Counted from the stretch's first letter, positions 33,538 to 42,907 are shown. The stretch is DNA of 64,000 nt from Aldehydirespirator sp965221215 (GCA_965221215.1 OZ244872.1:1364001-1428000), one strand, 5' to 3'. The notes: generated by a model from the sequence alone, not told the origin. Translations and numbers: made by a program.

Positions 33538-34151
33538 GCCGGGCTGAGATCGCCACGGTGGTCGGGGTGGCGGCCACTGCGGTGACCTTCGTGCACGTCG
33601 TTCCCCAGATCGCGAGGCTGCTGCGCACCGGGCGGGTCGAGGGCGTGTCGGTGGCCTGGGCGGCGGTGGCCATAGTCCTGAACCTCGGCTGGATGGCCTA
33701 CGTGATCGTCCAGGAATTCTGGATCACCATCCCATCGATAGTGGCGGCGATCGTCAGCTTCGGCTCGGCGCTGTACCTGATGTACCGAAACGGCGCCGAC
33801 GTCCGCCCCGGCATGCTGTTGAGCGCGGCGGTGGCGATGGGCAGCGTGGGAATCCAGCTGGCGGCGGGCTGGACGGTGCTGGGAACGGTGCTGGCCCTGT
33901 CCAACGGGCTGTACCTGGGGCCGTCGGTGCTGACGGCCTGGCGGTCTCACGCCCCGGTGGGAGTGTCGCCGCTCACATGGGCGCTGGCGACGCTGGAGGG
34001 CCTGATGTGGGGCTGCTACGGCGTGCTGGTGGCGGCGGGGCCGCTCATCGTGTTCGGTGCCACCGAGGCGGGCCTGTCGGCGCTGGTGATGCTGCGCTTG
34101 TGGATCACCCGCGACCAGATCCGAACCGAACTGGCCGCGCCCACAGCCTGA
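33534..34151 (+). CDS. PQ-loop (SWEET-like) membrane protein
   Basis: 205 residues from a GTG that overlaps the smpB stop by 4 bp. About seven hydrophobic helices are present. A PQ-loop motif (VPQIARLLRTGRVEGVSV) is near residue 22. A second, degenerate one (LGPSVLTAWRSHAPVGVSP) is near 125. This two-repeat layout matches PQ-loop/MtN3 proteins such as SWEET-type transporters. Sugar or other small-solute transport is possible, with no direct evidence. Co-translation with smpB is likely. Confidence 0.75.
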   Translation: MSRAEIATVVGVAATAVTFVHVVPQIARLLRTGRVEGVSVAWAAVAIVLNLGWMAYVIVQEFWITIPSIVAAIVSFGSALYLMYRNGADVRPGMLLSAAVAMGSVGIQLAAGWTVLGTVLALSNGLYLGPSVLTAWRSHAPVGVSPLTWALATLEGLMWGCYGVLVAAGPLIVFGATEAGLSALVMLRLWITRDQIRTELAAPTA

Positions 34152-34164
34152 GAGCGTGCGCTGA

Positions 34165-34205
34165 TGGGGGCCGGACTCGCCCGTTGGCCCGCTCGGCCTC
34201 TGAGC
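34165..34205 (-). repeat. Dispersed repeat, partial copy E
   Basis: The reverse complement begins CTCAGAGGCCGAGCGGGCCA and continues GGCGAGTCCGGCCCC, matching the left end of copies A-C for about 40 bp. It ends 52 bp before the tmRNA 5' end. Confidence 0.6.
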
Positions 34206-34257
34206 GTCGGCGGCGGCGGGTATCGTGTCGGGCGCAGCTTGACAAGAGACTGCACTA

Positions 34258-34650
34258 GGGGCTGACCGGTTTCGACGTAGGGGCCAGGAAGCCGCGGAGT
34301 GCGACCGGAGTTGCTCAGACTCCCTAAACGGGGCAACCAAAGAGACGCCGATGACGACGCTCTCGTTCTCGCCGCCTGATCTGAACTGATCTAGCAGCGA
34401 GAATCATCGCGACCAGCAATGGCACGCGGGGCCGGACCGCTGCAGCCTGGCACCAGAAGCAGGGGTGGACGGCGGGGAGAGACCCGCTGACGGCAGGCAA
34501 AGACCGCTGACACCGGAGAAAGATCCGGCGGCCGGATCATCCGATCCGCACGACCCGGCGTAGCGGCAGCCGCAAGCCGCAGTCTCGGGAATGGTCGTAG
34601 CGAGCCCGGCATCCGCCCGACGGACGGGAGTTCGATTCTCCCCAGCTCCA
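34258..34650 (+). ncRNA. ssrA: Transfer-messenger RNA (tmRNA)
   Basis: 393 nt. The tRNA-like ends pair: GGGGCTG (34258-34264) with CAGCTCC (34643-34649), then discriminator A; CCA is not encoded. The T arm reads GGGAG-TTCGATT-CTCCC. The tag reading frame runs from 34332 to 34376 with stop TGA at 34377-34379 and codes for GNQRDADDDALVLAA, a typical -LAA degradation tag. The 5' segment GACCGGTTTCGACG is also characteristic. It works with SmpB to rescue stalled ribosomes. TTGACA at 34239 may be a promoter part or chance. Confidence 0.95.
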
Positions 34651-34761
34651 CTACTAACCATCGCACGCACGGCACGTCGAACAAGGACACGGCAGAACCG
34701 TCGGCTTCCGGTGTGGGAACCACCGTCACCGCTGTCACCGGCGGCAACTACTCTCGACGCT

Positions 34762-35346
34762 GTGGCAAGCCCCACCGCCATAACGGCGATCACCGCCCCC
34801 GCGGCTTCTGCGGCCGAGGCTTTGGAGCCCTGCGAGAGAGCGATCCTGTCGGTGCTGCGCTTGTGGCCACGCGGCGCCGCTGAAGCCGCGGTCGCTGACC
34901 GCGCCGGCCTCGACGCCACCACTGCTGCGGCGGCGCTGCACCGGCTCGGCGATGCCGGGTTGGTCGTGTCCAGCGAGGAGACCCCACCGGCGCGGCACTT
35001 GCATGAGCACCTCGTGTTCTGGCGCCTCGCCGGCGCCTCGGTGACCGCGGCGCTCATGGCCCATGTGCCCCGACCCGACCCCGCCCAGCGTCGAGGCCCC
35101 CAAGGACCGGTGCCCGATGAGTTCTGGCACCACTTCTGTTCGGGATCGGACCCCGCCGATCTGCGACTGCCCCGCGACGCCACGCTGGTGGGCTGCCGTC
35201 TCATCGAAACCTTCGACTCCGAGGCCCGATCCTGGGTGCTGTCACACTTCACCGTCGAGCAGCTCGCCGCCTGCCACAACCGCTATCCCGACCCCAGCTC
35301 AGAAGCCCCCGAGCTGATCGCCGCGGCCATCGAGGCACTGAGTTGA
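34762..35346 (+). CDS. AbiE-type partner: winged-helix protein preceding an AbiEii-like gene
   Basis: About 194 residues from a GTG at 34762. The upstream part of the frame lies inside ssrA and is not counted. The first half looks like a helix-turn-helix: CERAILSVLRLWPRGAAEAA, VADRAGLDATTAAAALHRLGDAGLVV. The second half (DEFWHHFCSGSDPADLRLP...ETFDSEARSWVLSHF) is not recognised. Its stop overlaps the next start by 4 bp (TTGA), which is typical of toxin-antitoxin pairs. By position it would be the antitoxin/regulator of the AbiEii-like toxin. The closest confirmed family is unclear. Confidence 0.6.
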   Translation: MASPTAITAITAPAASAAEALEPCERAILSVLRLWPRGAAEAAVADRAGLDATTAAAALHRLGDAGLVVSSEETPPARHLHEHLVFWRLAGASVTAALMAHVPRPDPAQRRGPQGPVPDEFWHHFCSGSDPADLRLPRDATLVGCRLIETFDSEARSWVLSHFTVEQLAACHNRYPDPSSEAPELIAAAIEALS

Positions 35347-35906
35347 CGGCCATCGGGGACTACAGCGACGTCCTCAACGACAACATGATCGCGGCATGGC
35401 CCCGCGTCGCGGCTGCCCTGGAGGGCCTCGACTGCGCTCTGATGGGAGGCACCGCGGTGGCCATGGTGCTACGGCACCGCCACAGCCACGACCTCGACTT
35501 CATGACCCTGCAACCCTTCGACTCGCACGCTGTCGCCGCCAAACTGCTGTCAGCTGCCGCCCGGGCCGCCTACAAAGACGACGACCGGGAACACATCGCC
35601 AAAATCGCCTTCGACGGCGTGCCCGTCACCGTCATGAGAGACCTCCGCGGCTTCGTCAAGGGCCACGCCACCCAGCTCGCCGCGCCCAGCGTCGTCGACG
35701 GACTCTCGGTCGGATCGGTCCCGGACCTCATGGCCACCAAACTCGACGTGATCCAGCACCGCCGCCAAGGCCGCGACTACATCGACATCGCCGCCATGGA
35801 CCGCGCCGGCGCCTGCACCATCGAAGACGGAACGATGAGCGGAGCCCGTGTGGGGTCATGCCCAGGTCCAGGTCGTGGCAGAGCTTGGAGAGGGCGTCGG
35901 GAGTGA
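35343..35906 (+). pseudogene. AbiEii/AbiGii-like nucleotidyltransferase toxin, C-terminally truncated
   Basis: From a TTG start, the first about 160 residues look like the AbiEii (DUF1814) nucleotidyltransferase: ALMGGTAVAMVLRHRHSHDLDFM with the GG...D-x-D active-site pattern, then a helical middle and QGRDYIDIAAMDR. Homology stops near 35830 after TIEDG. The frame then runs on, antisense, into the integrase remnant until a stop at 35906. In full-length AbiEii proteins this family continues for many more residues. The gene is therefore cut off by a rearrangement and probably inactive. AbiE toxins act as abortive-infection effectors. Confidence 0.7.
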
Positions 35907-36855
35907 TCTGCCGGCGGCCGTGCGGACGGGAACACGAGCGAGTCGGGAGTGCCGTCGCTGTAGCGGCGTGCCTCGTCGAGCGCCGTGAGCGCCTCTGGGC
36001 TCAGCGGCACCCGGAACTCCCGGCCAACCTTGGTGCGCTCGCCTGGGATCGTCCAGATGTCGCCTTCGATCTCGTCCCAGCGCATCCCGCGGACCTCTCC
36101 GGAGCGGGTGGCAGTCAGCGCCAGCATCCGCATGGCGAGCTTCGTGGTCGGGAAGGCGGCTGAGGCATCGATGGCTGCGAGCGCGGCGGACACCTCATCC
36201 GGCGGCAGTGCCGCCATGTGCCGGCGGGCGACCCGTTGCGGGGCAGCGCAGCCAGCAGCACCTCGCCGACGGGATCGTCGCCACGGTGTCCGGCGGCCAT
36301 CGCCCACCTGAACGCCAAAGAGAGCCGCTGGCGGACCTTCTTGGCCGTGTCGTGACGGTCGGTCCACAAAGGCCCGATGACCCGCAGCACGTCTCCGGTA
36401 TCGATCTGATCAACCGGGCGGTGAATTAGGTTGTCGGCGTGGTTGCGGACGCTGTTGCGCCAGACCTCCGCCGAGCGGCCGCCGTTCTTCCACGACGCCG
36501 AGCGGCCCTCGATCACGGCTTCCAGCGCGTCGGCGAGAGTCGGGGTCGGGTTCTCGGTGATGCGCGGGTCGATGCCCCGCTCGATCTTGCGGCGGTTGTC
36601 CAGCGCCCGCTCGCGTGCGGTGGCCAGTCCCACCACCGGGAACGATCCCAGCCCGAGGTTGGTGGCGCGGCCGTTGATGCGGAGCCTCTGGACCCAGACC
36701 TTCGACAGCCGTCCGTTGGTCATGCGCCGCACCCGCAGGGTGAGCCCGTAGCCGCCGCGGCCGTCGCCGTAGACGCCGGGGCGGTTGACCTGCCTGAGTT
36801 CCTGGTGCACGAAGCCATGGCCAGCGTCCACCGCGACTGAGCATCGCTGGGTCAA
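35830..36855 (-). pseudogene. Tyrosine recombinase (DUF4102/P4-type integrase) remnant, frameshifted and truncated
   Basis: Minus-strand pieces in successive frames add up to one integrase. The N-terminal DUF4102-like domain (GVYGDGRGGYGLTLRVRR, LGLGSFPVVGLATARERAL) and the core-binding part run in one frame to about 36240. A shift then leads to the catalytic part with ARRHMAALPPDEVSAAL, TATRSGEVRGMRW (catalytic Arg) and LVFPSARP. A second shift near 35925 gives ITPDALSKLCHDLDLG and TPHGLRSSFR (H-x2-R). The gene ends there, before the final Tyr. The junction with the truncated AbiEii-like gene is at about 35830. Integrases of this type commonly insert at ssrA or tRNA genes, and ssrA is 1.2 kb away. 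Confidence 0.75.
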
Positions 36856-36887
36856 CTCCAGGTCTCCAAGGCCATACAGTTGGGAGG

Positions 36888-38621
36888 GTGCTCACGAAGC
36901 TGACGGTCAGAAACTTCAAGAGCTTGGAGTCGGCTGAGATCGAGTTGGGGAATCCGGTCGTCTTCGTAGGGCCGAACGATTCGGGTAAGACGTCGGCGCT
37001 TCAAGCCCTCGCGCTCTGGGATCTCGGCCGTCGACGGTGGGTCGAGAAGCGTGGCCGCTCGGCACCCGCCGAGCGGCCCGGCGTGGCTATCAACCGCCGG
37101 GACCTCACGGCGGTGCCAACCCCCTCGGCCCGTGAGCTGTGGTGGGATCTTCGGGTCCGGCGCACCTATCGCGGAGATAGTGGCCAGCGCACTGAGAACG
37201 TCCTCGTGGACGTTGTCGTCGAAGGCGTCACCGGGCCGAATGAGTGGACCTGCGGTCTGGAATTCGATTTTGCAAACGCAGAGTCGTTTCACTGCCGCCC
37301 GCTGCGCATGCGACCGGACGGATCGCAGCGCATGCCAGTTCCGGACGCGAATCTGCTCCCATCGGTTGTGCTGCTCGGACCGATGTCGGGGCTGGCAGCT
37401 CAGGAGACCAAACTGGAGCCCGGCGCCATCAGCGTCCGCCTGGGAGAGGGACGAACGGCGGAGGTTCTGAGGAACCTCTGCTATCAGATTCTGGAGAAGC
37501 CCGAGGGCGAGGCCAACTGGGAGGGCCTAGCAGACCGAATCGAGAGACTCTTTGGTGCTCGGCTCGATAGGCCCGAGGTGGTTGTCGACCGGGGTGAAAT
37601 CGAGTTGACCTACCGGACCCGTACCGGCTCCCGACTGAATCTCTCGGCATCGGGGCGAGGCATGCAGCAGACTCTGCTACTGCTGTCGTTCATCGCCCTG
37701 AACCCCGACAGTGTCATCCTGCTCGACGAGCCAGACGCCCACTTGGAGATCCTGCGCCAGCGTCAGATCTTCCAACTGCTGAGCGACACCGCCTCCGGCA
37801 ATGGAACCCAAGTGATCGTGGCCTCGCATTCGGAGATTGTGCTTAGAGAGGCCGCGGGACGGGGCACTGTTGTGGCCTTTGTGGGATCGCCTCACCGGCT
37901 CAACAAGAGCGGAGAGGTGGTCAAGTCGCTGAGTGAGATCGGTTTCGAGGACTACTACCTCGCCGAAACCACCGGGTTCGTGCTGTATCTGGAGGGATCG
38001 ACCGACCTGGACGTTCTTCGCGAATTCGCCCGATTGCTTGAGCACGACGCTCTGGACAGCCTGGAGAGCCCGTTCATTCACTACGTGGAGAACCAGCCAG
38101 CAAAGGCGAGGCGCCATTTCGAAGGACTCCGCGAGGCAAAGCCCGACCTGATTGGGTTCGCGCTCTTTGATCGCTTGGATCGCGAGGACTTTCCCATTGG
38201 GGGCCACCTGAGACAGCAGATGTGGACCCGCCGAGAGATCGAGAACTACCTCCTTCCGATCCGCACCCTCATCAGATACGCCCACCAGCGTGGAGCCAGT
38301 GTCTTCAACGGTCCCTTGCTCAGTGAGTCAGAATCGCAACGCTGGAGTGACGCCATGGAGACGGCCCTCAAAGATCGCGTGCCTCCAGCAGCATTCCGCG
38401 ACTCGACAGACGCCTACTGGGACACGACGAAGGTCAGCGACGAGCTGCTCACACCTGTGCTGCGCAGGTTCTTCGACAGCATGTCGCTCTACAACGACAT
38501 GCCGAAGGCCAAGTACTACGAACTCGTGCGACATCTGAAGCCCGACGAAGTTCACCCCGACGTCGTCGCGGTCCTCGATGCGATTGCTGACCAGCAGGGG
38601 CGGGCCACAACTGTCCCGTAG
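36888..38621 (+). CDS. OLD-type AAA ATPase with TOPRIM-like domain
   Basis: 577 residues from a GTG. The N-terminal ABC/SMC-like ATPase has Walker A VGPNDSGKTSAL (28-36), a signature-like LSASGRGMQQTLLL (about 250), Walker B SVILLDEPDAHLE (about 273-285) and the switch His in VASHSEIVL. A C-terminal TOPRIM-like region has LYLEGSTDLDVL (about 366-377) and FALFDRLD (about 424). OLD-family nucleases with this layout act in phage defence or DNA processing. No partner gene such as GajB is adjacent, so it may work alone. It lies in the accessory island downstream of ssrA and has lower GC than its neighbours. Confidence 0.8.
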   Translation: MLTKLTVRNFKSLESAEIELGNPVVFVGPNDSGKTSALQALALWDLGRRRWVEKRGRSAPAERPGVAINRRDLTAVPTPSARELWWDLRVRRTYRGDSGQRTENVLVDVVVEGVTGPNEWTCGLEFDFANAESFHCRPLRMRPDGSQRMPVPDANLLPSVVLLGPMSGLAAQETKLEPGAISVRLGEGRTAEVLRNLCYQILEKPEGEANWEGLADRIERLFGARLDRPEVVVDRGEIELTYRTRTGSRLNLSASGRGMQQTLLLLSFIALNPDSVILLDEPDAHLEILRQRQIFQLLSDTASGNGTQVIVASHSEIVLREAAGRGTVVAFVGSPHRLNKSGEVVKSLSEIGFEDYYLAETTGFVLYLEGSTDLDVLREFARLLEHDALDSLESPFIHYVENQPAKARRHFEGLREAKPDLIGFALFDRLDREDFPIGGHLRQQMWTRREIENYLLPIRTLIRYAHQRGASVFNGPLLSESESQRWSDAMETALKDRVPPAAFRDSTDAYWDTTKVSDELLTPVLRRFFDSMSLYNDMPKAKYYELVRHLKPDEVHPDVVAVLDAIADQQGRATTVP

Positions 38622-38637
38622 CTGTCGGTTGAACCGC

Positions 38638-38657
38638 CCGATGGCCTCGGCCATCGG
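38638..38657. terminator. Candidate hairpin after the OLD-type gene
   Basis: CCGATGGC pairs with GCCATCGG around a CTCG tetraloop, 16 bp downstream of the stop. No T run is seen. It lies between convergent genes and could end either transcript. Confidence 0.35.
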
Positions 38658-38775
38658 CTTCGTTGGCGCAGCGGCGTCTCCGCGAGTGGCCGAACTCGAA
38701 GTTGAGTGTGGCGCCAGAGTCCCGCAGAACCGGAACACGGGAGCCGGAGACCCAGACGGGTGACTGCCGCCCCAG

Positions 38776-40056
38776 CTAGGCGAGACGCACAGGCGAGCCA
38801 GTGGCGCGGAGGCGCATCTGCTTGAGTGACTCGCGGGCCGCGGCCAGGTTCGCTTCGAGGGCATCGTCGGGGAGCGCCCGACGCTCGGCTGCGTATCGCA
38901 GCCAGCGGGGAAACGCCGACTCGACGGTGGCGAGCCACTCCTGCTCGGGAGGGTGCTCGTGGGACTCGCCGCACTCGTTGCAGAACAGCCCGTGATCGGC
39001 CAGCCAATCCTCGAGGAACGTGGCCACCCTCGGCGGGGTCCAGCGCAGTATGTCGCGGTCGTGGCACATCATGGCGAACGCGAGCATGGTGCGCCCCAGA
39101 TTATGAATCTCGTTGGGATGCTCGCCGAACCGCAGGCCAGGCTCGAGGAAGTCTGCGATGCAGCCAGCCGCTGTGTCGGCGTCGATGGGCGGGGCAGCCG
39201 GGGCGTGCCCCCCTTCGGGCAGCAGCGCCAGCCGCTGCTCGAGCAAGGCCCGCATGTCGTCGTCGGCGCCCTCGTAGGAGGTGTCGTCGTCCTCGTGGAG
39301 TCCGAGGCCGTCGCGCACAAGCAGAGCGGCCTCGACGATCGCCCGCGCGTCGGCGAGACTCAAGTCCTCAACCAGATCGTCCTCGCGGCCGGCCGCGGTG
39401 CGCGCCGTGCTCGGCGGCCCCAGCGAGAAGTCGTGTGCCATGCCAAGGCAGAACGGCTGGACCGTGACCGACACGCCGTGCTCGGTCCCGTCGCGGCGCC
39501 GGTAGTCGATGCACACGTTGCTGCGTTCGCCCCAACGGTCGGTGGTCCTCGTGGCCCGCAGCGACTCGGCCTCGCCGAGCAGGTCAATCCAGGCCGGCAC
39601 CTCCGGGCACGAATCGCGAATGCTGCTCAGCACGCCGCGCGCCCTCGACGCGGCCCCTGGCGGACCGTAGACCGCGACCGCGGCCGCTAGCACCGCGCCC
39701 GCCGAGCCGCCGGTCCGGCGGGCGTGCGCAAGGATCTCCGAGGCCGCCACGCCATCCGGGTGCCGTCTCGTCGCAACCGCGGACTGGATGCACGAGGCCC
39801 AATAGTCGGCCTCGTCCAGGTCAGGCGCGTCCGTCGAGGAGACCTCTGCGATCAGGTGCGCGGCATCCCGGCTCAACAACTCCAACTCGAAGTCGCTGCC
39901 GGGGCGGCTGCGCGGGGGCTCGGCCTGGACCTGGGTCTCATACAGGTAGTCGCCGTCGACCTGCACAACGTCTGCGCCGCGGCGGTCGTCATGGAGCGGC
40001 CGGCTCTTCTTCGGTGTGACGCGGCCACCGCCCCGCCGGCGCTTCGGACGTCCCAT
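38776..40056 (-). CDS. Hypothetical protein with Cys/His cluster
   Basis: 426 residues, ATG at 40056, starting with a basic stretch (MGRPKRRRGGGRVTPKKSRP). The rest is acidic and mostly helical by composition. No family recognised. The only compact motif is FCNECGESHEH near residue 370, which could bind a metal. The segments PFCLGMAHDFSLGPPS and LRWTPPRVATFLEDWLADHG look conserved-protein-like. The gene is convergent with the OLD-type ATPase and divergent from the TSUP gene, so it stands alone at the island edge. Function unknown. Confidence 0.6.
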   Translation of the reverse strand: MGRPKRRRGGGRVTPKKSRPLHDDRRGADVVQVDGDYLYETQVQAEPPRSRPGSDFELELLSRDAAHLIAEVSSTDAPDLDEADYWASCIQSAVATRRHPDGVAASEILAHARRTGGSAGAVLAAAVAVYGPPGAASRARGVLSSIRDSCPEVPAWIDLLGEAESLRATRTTDRWGERSNVCIDYRRRDGTEHGVSVTVQPFCLGMAHDFSLGPPSTARTAAGREDDLVEDLSLADARAIVEAALLVRDGLGLHEDDDTSYEGADDDMRALLEQRLALLPEGGHAPAAPPIDADTAAGCIADFLEPGLRFGEHPNEIHNLGRTMLAFAMMCHDRDILRWTPPRVATFLEDWLADHGLFCNECGESHEHPPEQEWLATVESAFPRWLRYAAERRALPDDALEANLAAARESLKQMRLRATGSPVRLA

Positions 40057-40298
40057 CGCCGCAGCCTACGTCGCCGCATCCATGCGCAAGCCGCAATTCG
40101 GGGCTCAGGGGGGCAGTTGGTGCTCCCTGGAGTGGGCCTGGGCGCTTATTCGGGTGGGCTCGCCGGGGTAGGATGACGGATGCTTGGCGCTGAATCGTCC
40201 GAACCTTCGGGGCGGTTTGCGGTGCTTCATCGAGCCGGGCGCATCGCCGAGCGGTGGGCCCTGGGCAACCCGGCGCACACTGGTCCCAGAGCGAGCGC

Positions 40299-41042
40299 TT
40301 GAGCACCACTGAACTGATCCTTGTTGGCGTGGCCTCGGCGTTGGCCATGCTGGCCAAGAGCGTCACCGGACTCGGCTACCCGCTGGTGGTTATCCCGATC
40401 CTGGCGCCGTTGACCGGCATCGAGACCGCGGTGGCGGTGGTGACGCTGCCCAACGCCGCTGCCAATGTGCTGGTCGGTTGGCGCACTCGCCATGCTCGCG
40501 CCGACACCCGAGACATGTGGATGCTGTCGGCGACTTCAGCGCTGGGGACCGTGGCGGGCACCTTCATCCTGGTTTCCGCGCCCGAGCGGCCCCTGCTGAT
40601 CGTGCTGGCGGCGGCGGTGCTGCTGTTCGTGGTTCGGTCGCTGTGGTTCGGCGACGTATCCGTATCGGCGGAGTTCGGGCGGCGGGCCTCACCGGCAGTC
40701 GGGCTCGTGGCGGGGGTCATGCAGGGGTCGGTGGGAGTGTCCGGACCGATCATCGGGTCTTGGCTGCACGCCTACCGCCTGCCCCGCGACGCCTACATCT
40801 TCGCGCTGTCGGTGCTGTTCCTGATCGCGGGTGCAGCCCAGATCGCGTCGCTGGCGTCGATCGGGGCCTACGACGCCGACCGGCTGACCGCGGCCGCGGT
40901 GGGGTTCGGGCCGGTCGTGGCCGTGCTGCCCGTCGGCGAGCACCTGCGAGCCCGGCTGTCGGGCGCCCAGTTCGACCGGTTCGTGCTGGTCATGCTGGCA
41001 GCCGCAGGCGTCACCCTCGTCGTGAGAGCCCTCACCGGCTAG
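40299..41042 (+). CDS. TSUP (TauE/SafE) family membrane transporter
   Basis: About 247 residues from a TTG at 40299; a GTG at 40254 would add 15. About seven to eight hydrophobic helices are present. TSUP-like features are SVTGLGYPLVVIPILAPLTGIE, TLPNAAANVLVGWR and QGSVGVSGPIIGSWLHAYRL. Members export sulfite, organosulfonates or other anions. The substrate here is unknown. It is single-gene, divergent from the unknown gene to its left. Confidence 0.85.
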   Translation: MSTTELILVGVASALAMLAKSVTGLGYPLVVIPILAPLTGIETAVAVVTLPNAAANVLVGWRTRHARADTRDMWMLSATSALGTVAGTFILVSAPERPLLIVLAAAVLLFVVRSLWFGDVSVSAEFGRRASPAVGLVAGVMQGSVGVSGPIIGSWLHAYRLPRDAYIFALSVLFLIAGAAQIASLASIGAYDADRLTAAAVGFGPVVAVLPVGEHLRARLSGAQFDRFVLVMLAAAGVTLVVRALTG

Positions 41043-41096
41043 CGGCTATGGCAATCAGACTTCACACGGATGTCGAGGTGAAAGATCCGGGATCGG

Positions 41097-42707
41097 CTAG
41101 GGGACTATGTCGATCAGGTCGGTTAGCGGGACGTTCTCGCCGTTGCCTACGTCGGGATCGAAGGTTGTGAGCCGGTAGAGGTCTCGGGCGCCGAGCTTTG
41201 TGGGCGACAGTGAGTTCGCCGGCAGACCGGGCAGCGCGAAGTCGTTCATGGTGTGGGCCGCCTGCTCGAACGTCTCTGGCGTGAGATTCGGGCCGGCGGC
41301 GGCCGCGATCTGCACGAACAGCGACAGATGGCCGCAGTACCGGCGGGTCGGGCTGAACCAGTCCTCGTCGCCGGTGGCCAGATCGGCGGTGGGCCGCAGG
41401 TCGGCTCCGATGCCGGCGTCGTTGACCGCCCGCACACAGTCCTGGAACACTTCGTCGTTCCAGATGTCGAGCTCGGAGGGGCCGTCGGAGGCGATCACCC
41501 CCCGAGCCCACTCCTGGTCGAAGGTCTCGCCCAGGTTGTTGAGCCCGGCCGCGTTGTTGTTCCACATGGTCACCGAATCGAGCAGCCCGTTCAGGCCCAG
41601 GCCTCGAATGACGGCGGACGGGTTGCCGTTGATCATCACGGTGTCGGCCCCGTCGGCTCGGATCCGCTCGGAGATGACCTGCATCAGCTGGTCCTGAGCG
41701 GCGGTATCGCTGTCGTTGGCGTCGAGGACGGCAGTGCCCACCACCTCGATCCCGCGCTCGGCGAGCGCCTCAAGCACCCCCGGCTCGTCGCCCGTGGAGG
41801 CCTGATGCGACACCACGAACACCCGGACCCCGTCGGCTCTGCCCGTCTGGACCAGCAGATCGAGGAGGTTGGACGTGTGATCCTCAGTGCTGGGCTCCAC
41901 GTTGAACCACGGCGCCTCGGCCAGGGCCAGCTCGTCGGGGGAATGCTCACCGCCCACGAGCACCGTCTTGTTTGTCCCGACGAAACAGGGGTCGGCGGTG
42001 CCGGCCAACGGACCGACGAATCCGAGCACCGCCGCGAACACCTCTTTGTCCTGGGTGAGAACCGTGCACGACCGCTCCGCGTCTACGGCGTCGATGGGGC
42101 TGTAGAAGTCATACACCGCCTCGACCTTGCGGCCCAAGACTCCGCCGTTGGCGTTCAGGTCGTCGATCAGCGCCTGGAACACGCCCTGCTGGTCGCCCCA
42201 GCCTGCGGCCACGAGGCCCAACTCCTGCAATAGGTCGAAGTTGAGCATCGAGACGCCGATGGTGATCGTGTCGGCAGTCACGCCCCGCCACGAGGCGGTG
42301 AGCTCTGAGGGATCAGCCGGTGCCATGTTCGCCACCGGGCCGCTCCACGACAACGGCGGCGGGACTTCCTCGGCGGGTTCGGTGACCGCGGTCGCTTCGT
42401 CGGCCTCTCCGGTCGGCTGCTCGGTTGCGCTGCTGTCGGCGGCCGACTCGGCATCGGGCTCTGCCGGTTCGAGGTCGCTCTCAGCCAGCTCGGCCGTCTC
42501 GGAGTCCGAGGCATCGCGGCTAGAGCTGTCAGCAGTGGAACTGTCGCTGCTGGAGTTGTCCACGTCGCTACCGGCACCGGCGTCCCTCGCCGACGCCTCG
42601 TCGTCTGCAGTGCCATCGCTGCCGCAGGCCGCGGCCGCCAGGGCCATTACCGCAACGAAGGCCACCGCCCTTTCCACCAGCGCGCTCCGTGTCGGCATGT
42701 GAATCAT
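41097..42707 (-). CDS. Branched-chain amino-acid-type substrate-binding lipoprotein (LivK-like)
   Basis: 536 residues from ATG 42707 (a second ATG at 42698 is possible). Lipoprotein signal FVAVMALAAAACGS with lipobox AAAC, then a long Ser/Asp/Glu/Ala-rich linker to about residue 100. The rest is a type I periplasmic-binding fold of family 6: ITIGVSMLNFDLL, DDLNANGGVLGRKVEAVY, VLGFVGPLAGTADP and FFVVSHQ-like VFVVSHQASTGDEPG. It should deliver an amino acid or related solute to the fused Liv permeases encoded just upstream (42908-48166). It is separated from them by 200 bp. Confidence 0.88.
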   Translation of the reverse strand: MIHMPTRSALVERAVAFVAVMALAAAACGSDGTADDEASARDAGAGSDVDNSSSDSSTADSSSRDASDSETAELAESDLEPAEPDAESAADSSATEQPTGEADEATAVTEPAEEVPPPLSWSGPVANMAPADPSELTASWRGVTADTITIGVSMLNFDLLQELGLVAAGWGDQQGVFQALIDDLNANGGVLGRKVEAVYDFYSPIDAVDAERSCTVLTQDKEVFAAVLGFVGPLAGTADPCFVGTNKTVLVGGEHSPDELALAEAPWFNVEPSTEDHTSNLLDLLVQTGRADGVRVFVVSHQASTGDEPGVLEALAERGIEVVGTAVLDANDSDTAAQDQLMQVISERIRADGADTVMINGNPSAVIRGLGLNGLLDSVTMWNNNAAGLNNLGETFDQEWARGVIASDGPSELDIWNDEVFQDCVRAVNDAGIGADLRPTADLATGDEDWFSPTRRYCGHLSLFVQIAAAAGPNLTPETFEQAAHTMNDFALPGLPANSLSPTKLGARDLYRLTTFDPDVGNGENVPLTDLIDIVP

Positions 42708-42907
42708 GGCGCCGTGCCCCTTCGCTGATGTCTGCGGGACCATTGGCGGAATTCGCCAACGCAGACCGCCCCCGACGAGCGCCGCAGTATAGCGACGGGC
42801 CGCGACAGCCGCCGGTGCCGCGTATGCAGCTGCGGAGCCCTGAAGCCCACCGTGACAGATCAGTTCTGATGGGTCGCGCCGACAAGCCTGCGGCCACCGC
42901 GCCGCCG

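Noticed and set aside
34239..34244. TTGACA as the -35 box of ssrA
   Set aside because: It is only 13 bp upstream of the mature 5' end, leaving no room for a -10 box. It is probably chance or serves a different start.
34391..35279. Minus-strand open frames across ssrA and the AbiE-like pair
   Set aside because: They overlap the tmRNA tRNA-like end and are antisense to the overlapping gene pair. Composition is Ser/Arg-rich without motifs.
36888..38621. Reading the OLD-type gene as part of a two-gene Gabija system
   Set aside because: No UvrD-like helicase gene follows. The next gene is convergent and unrelated.
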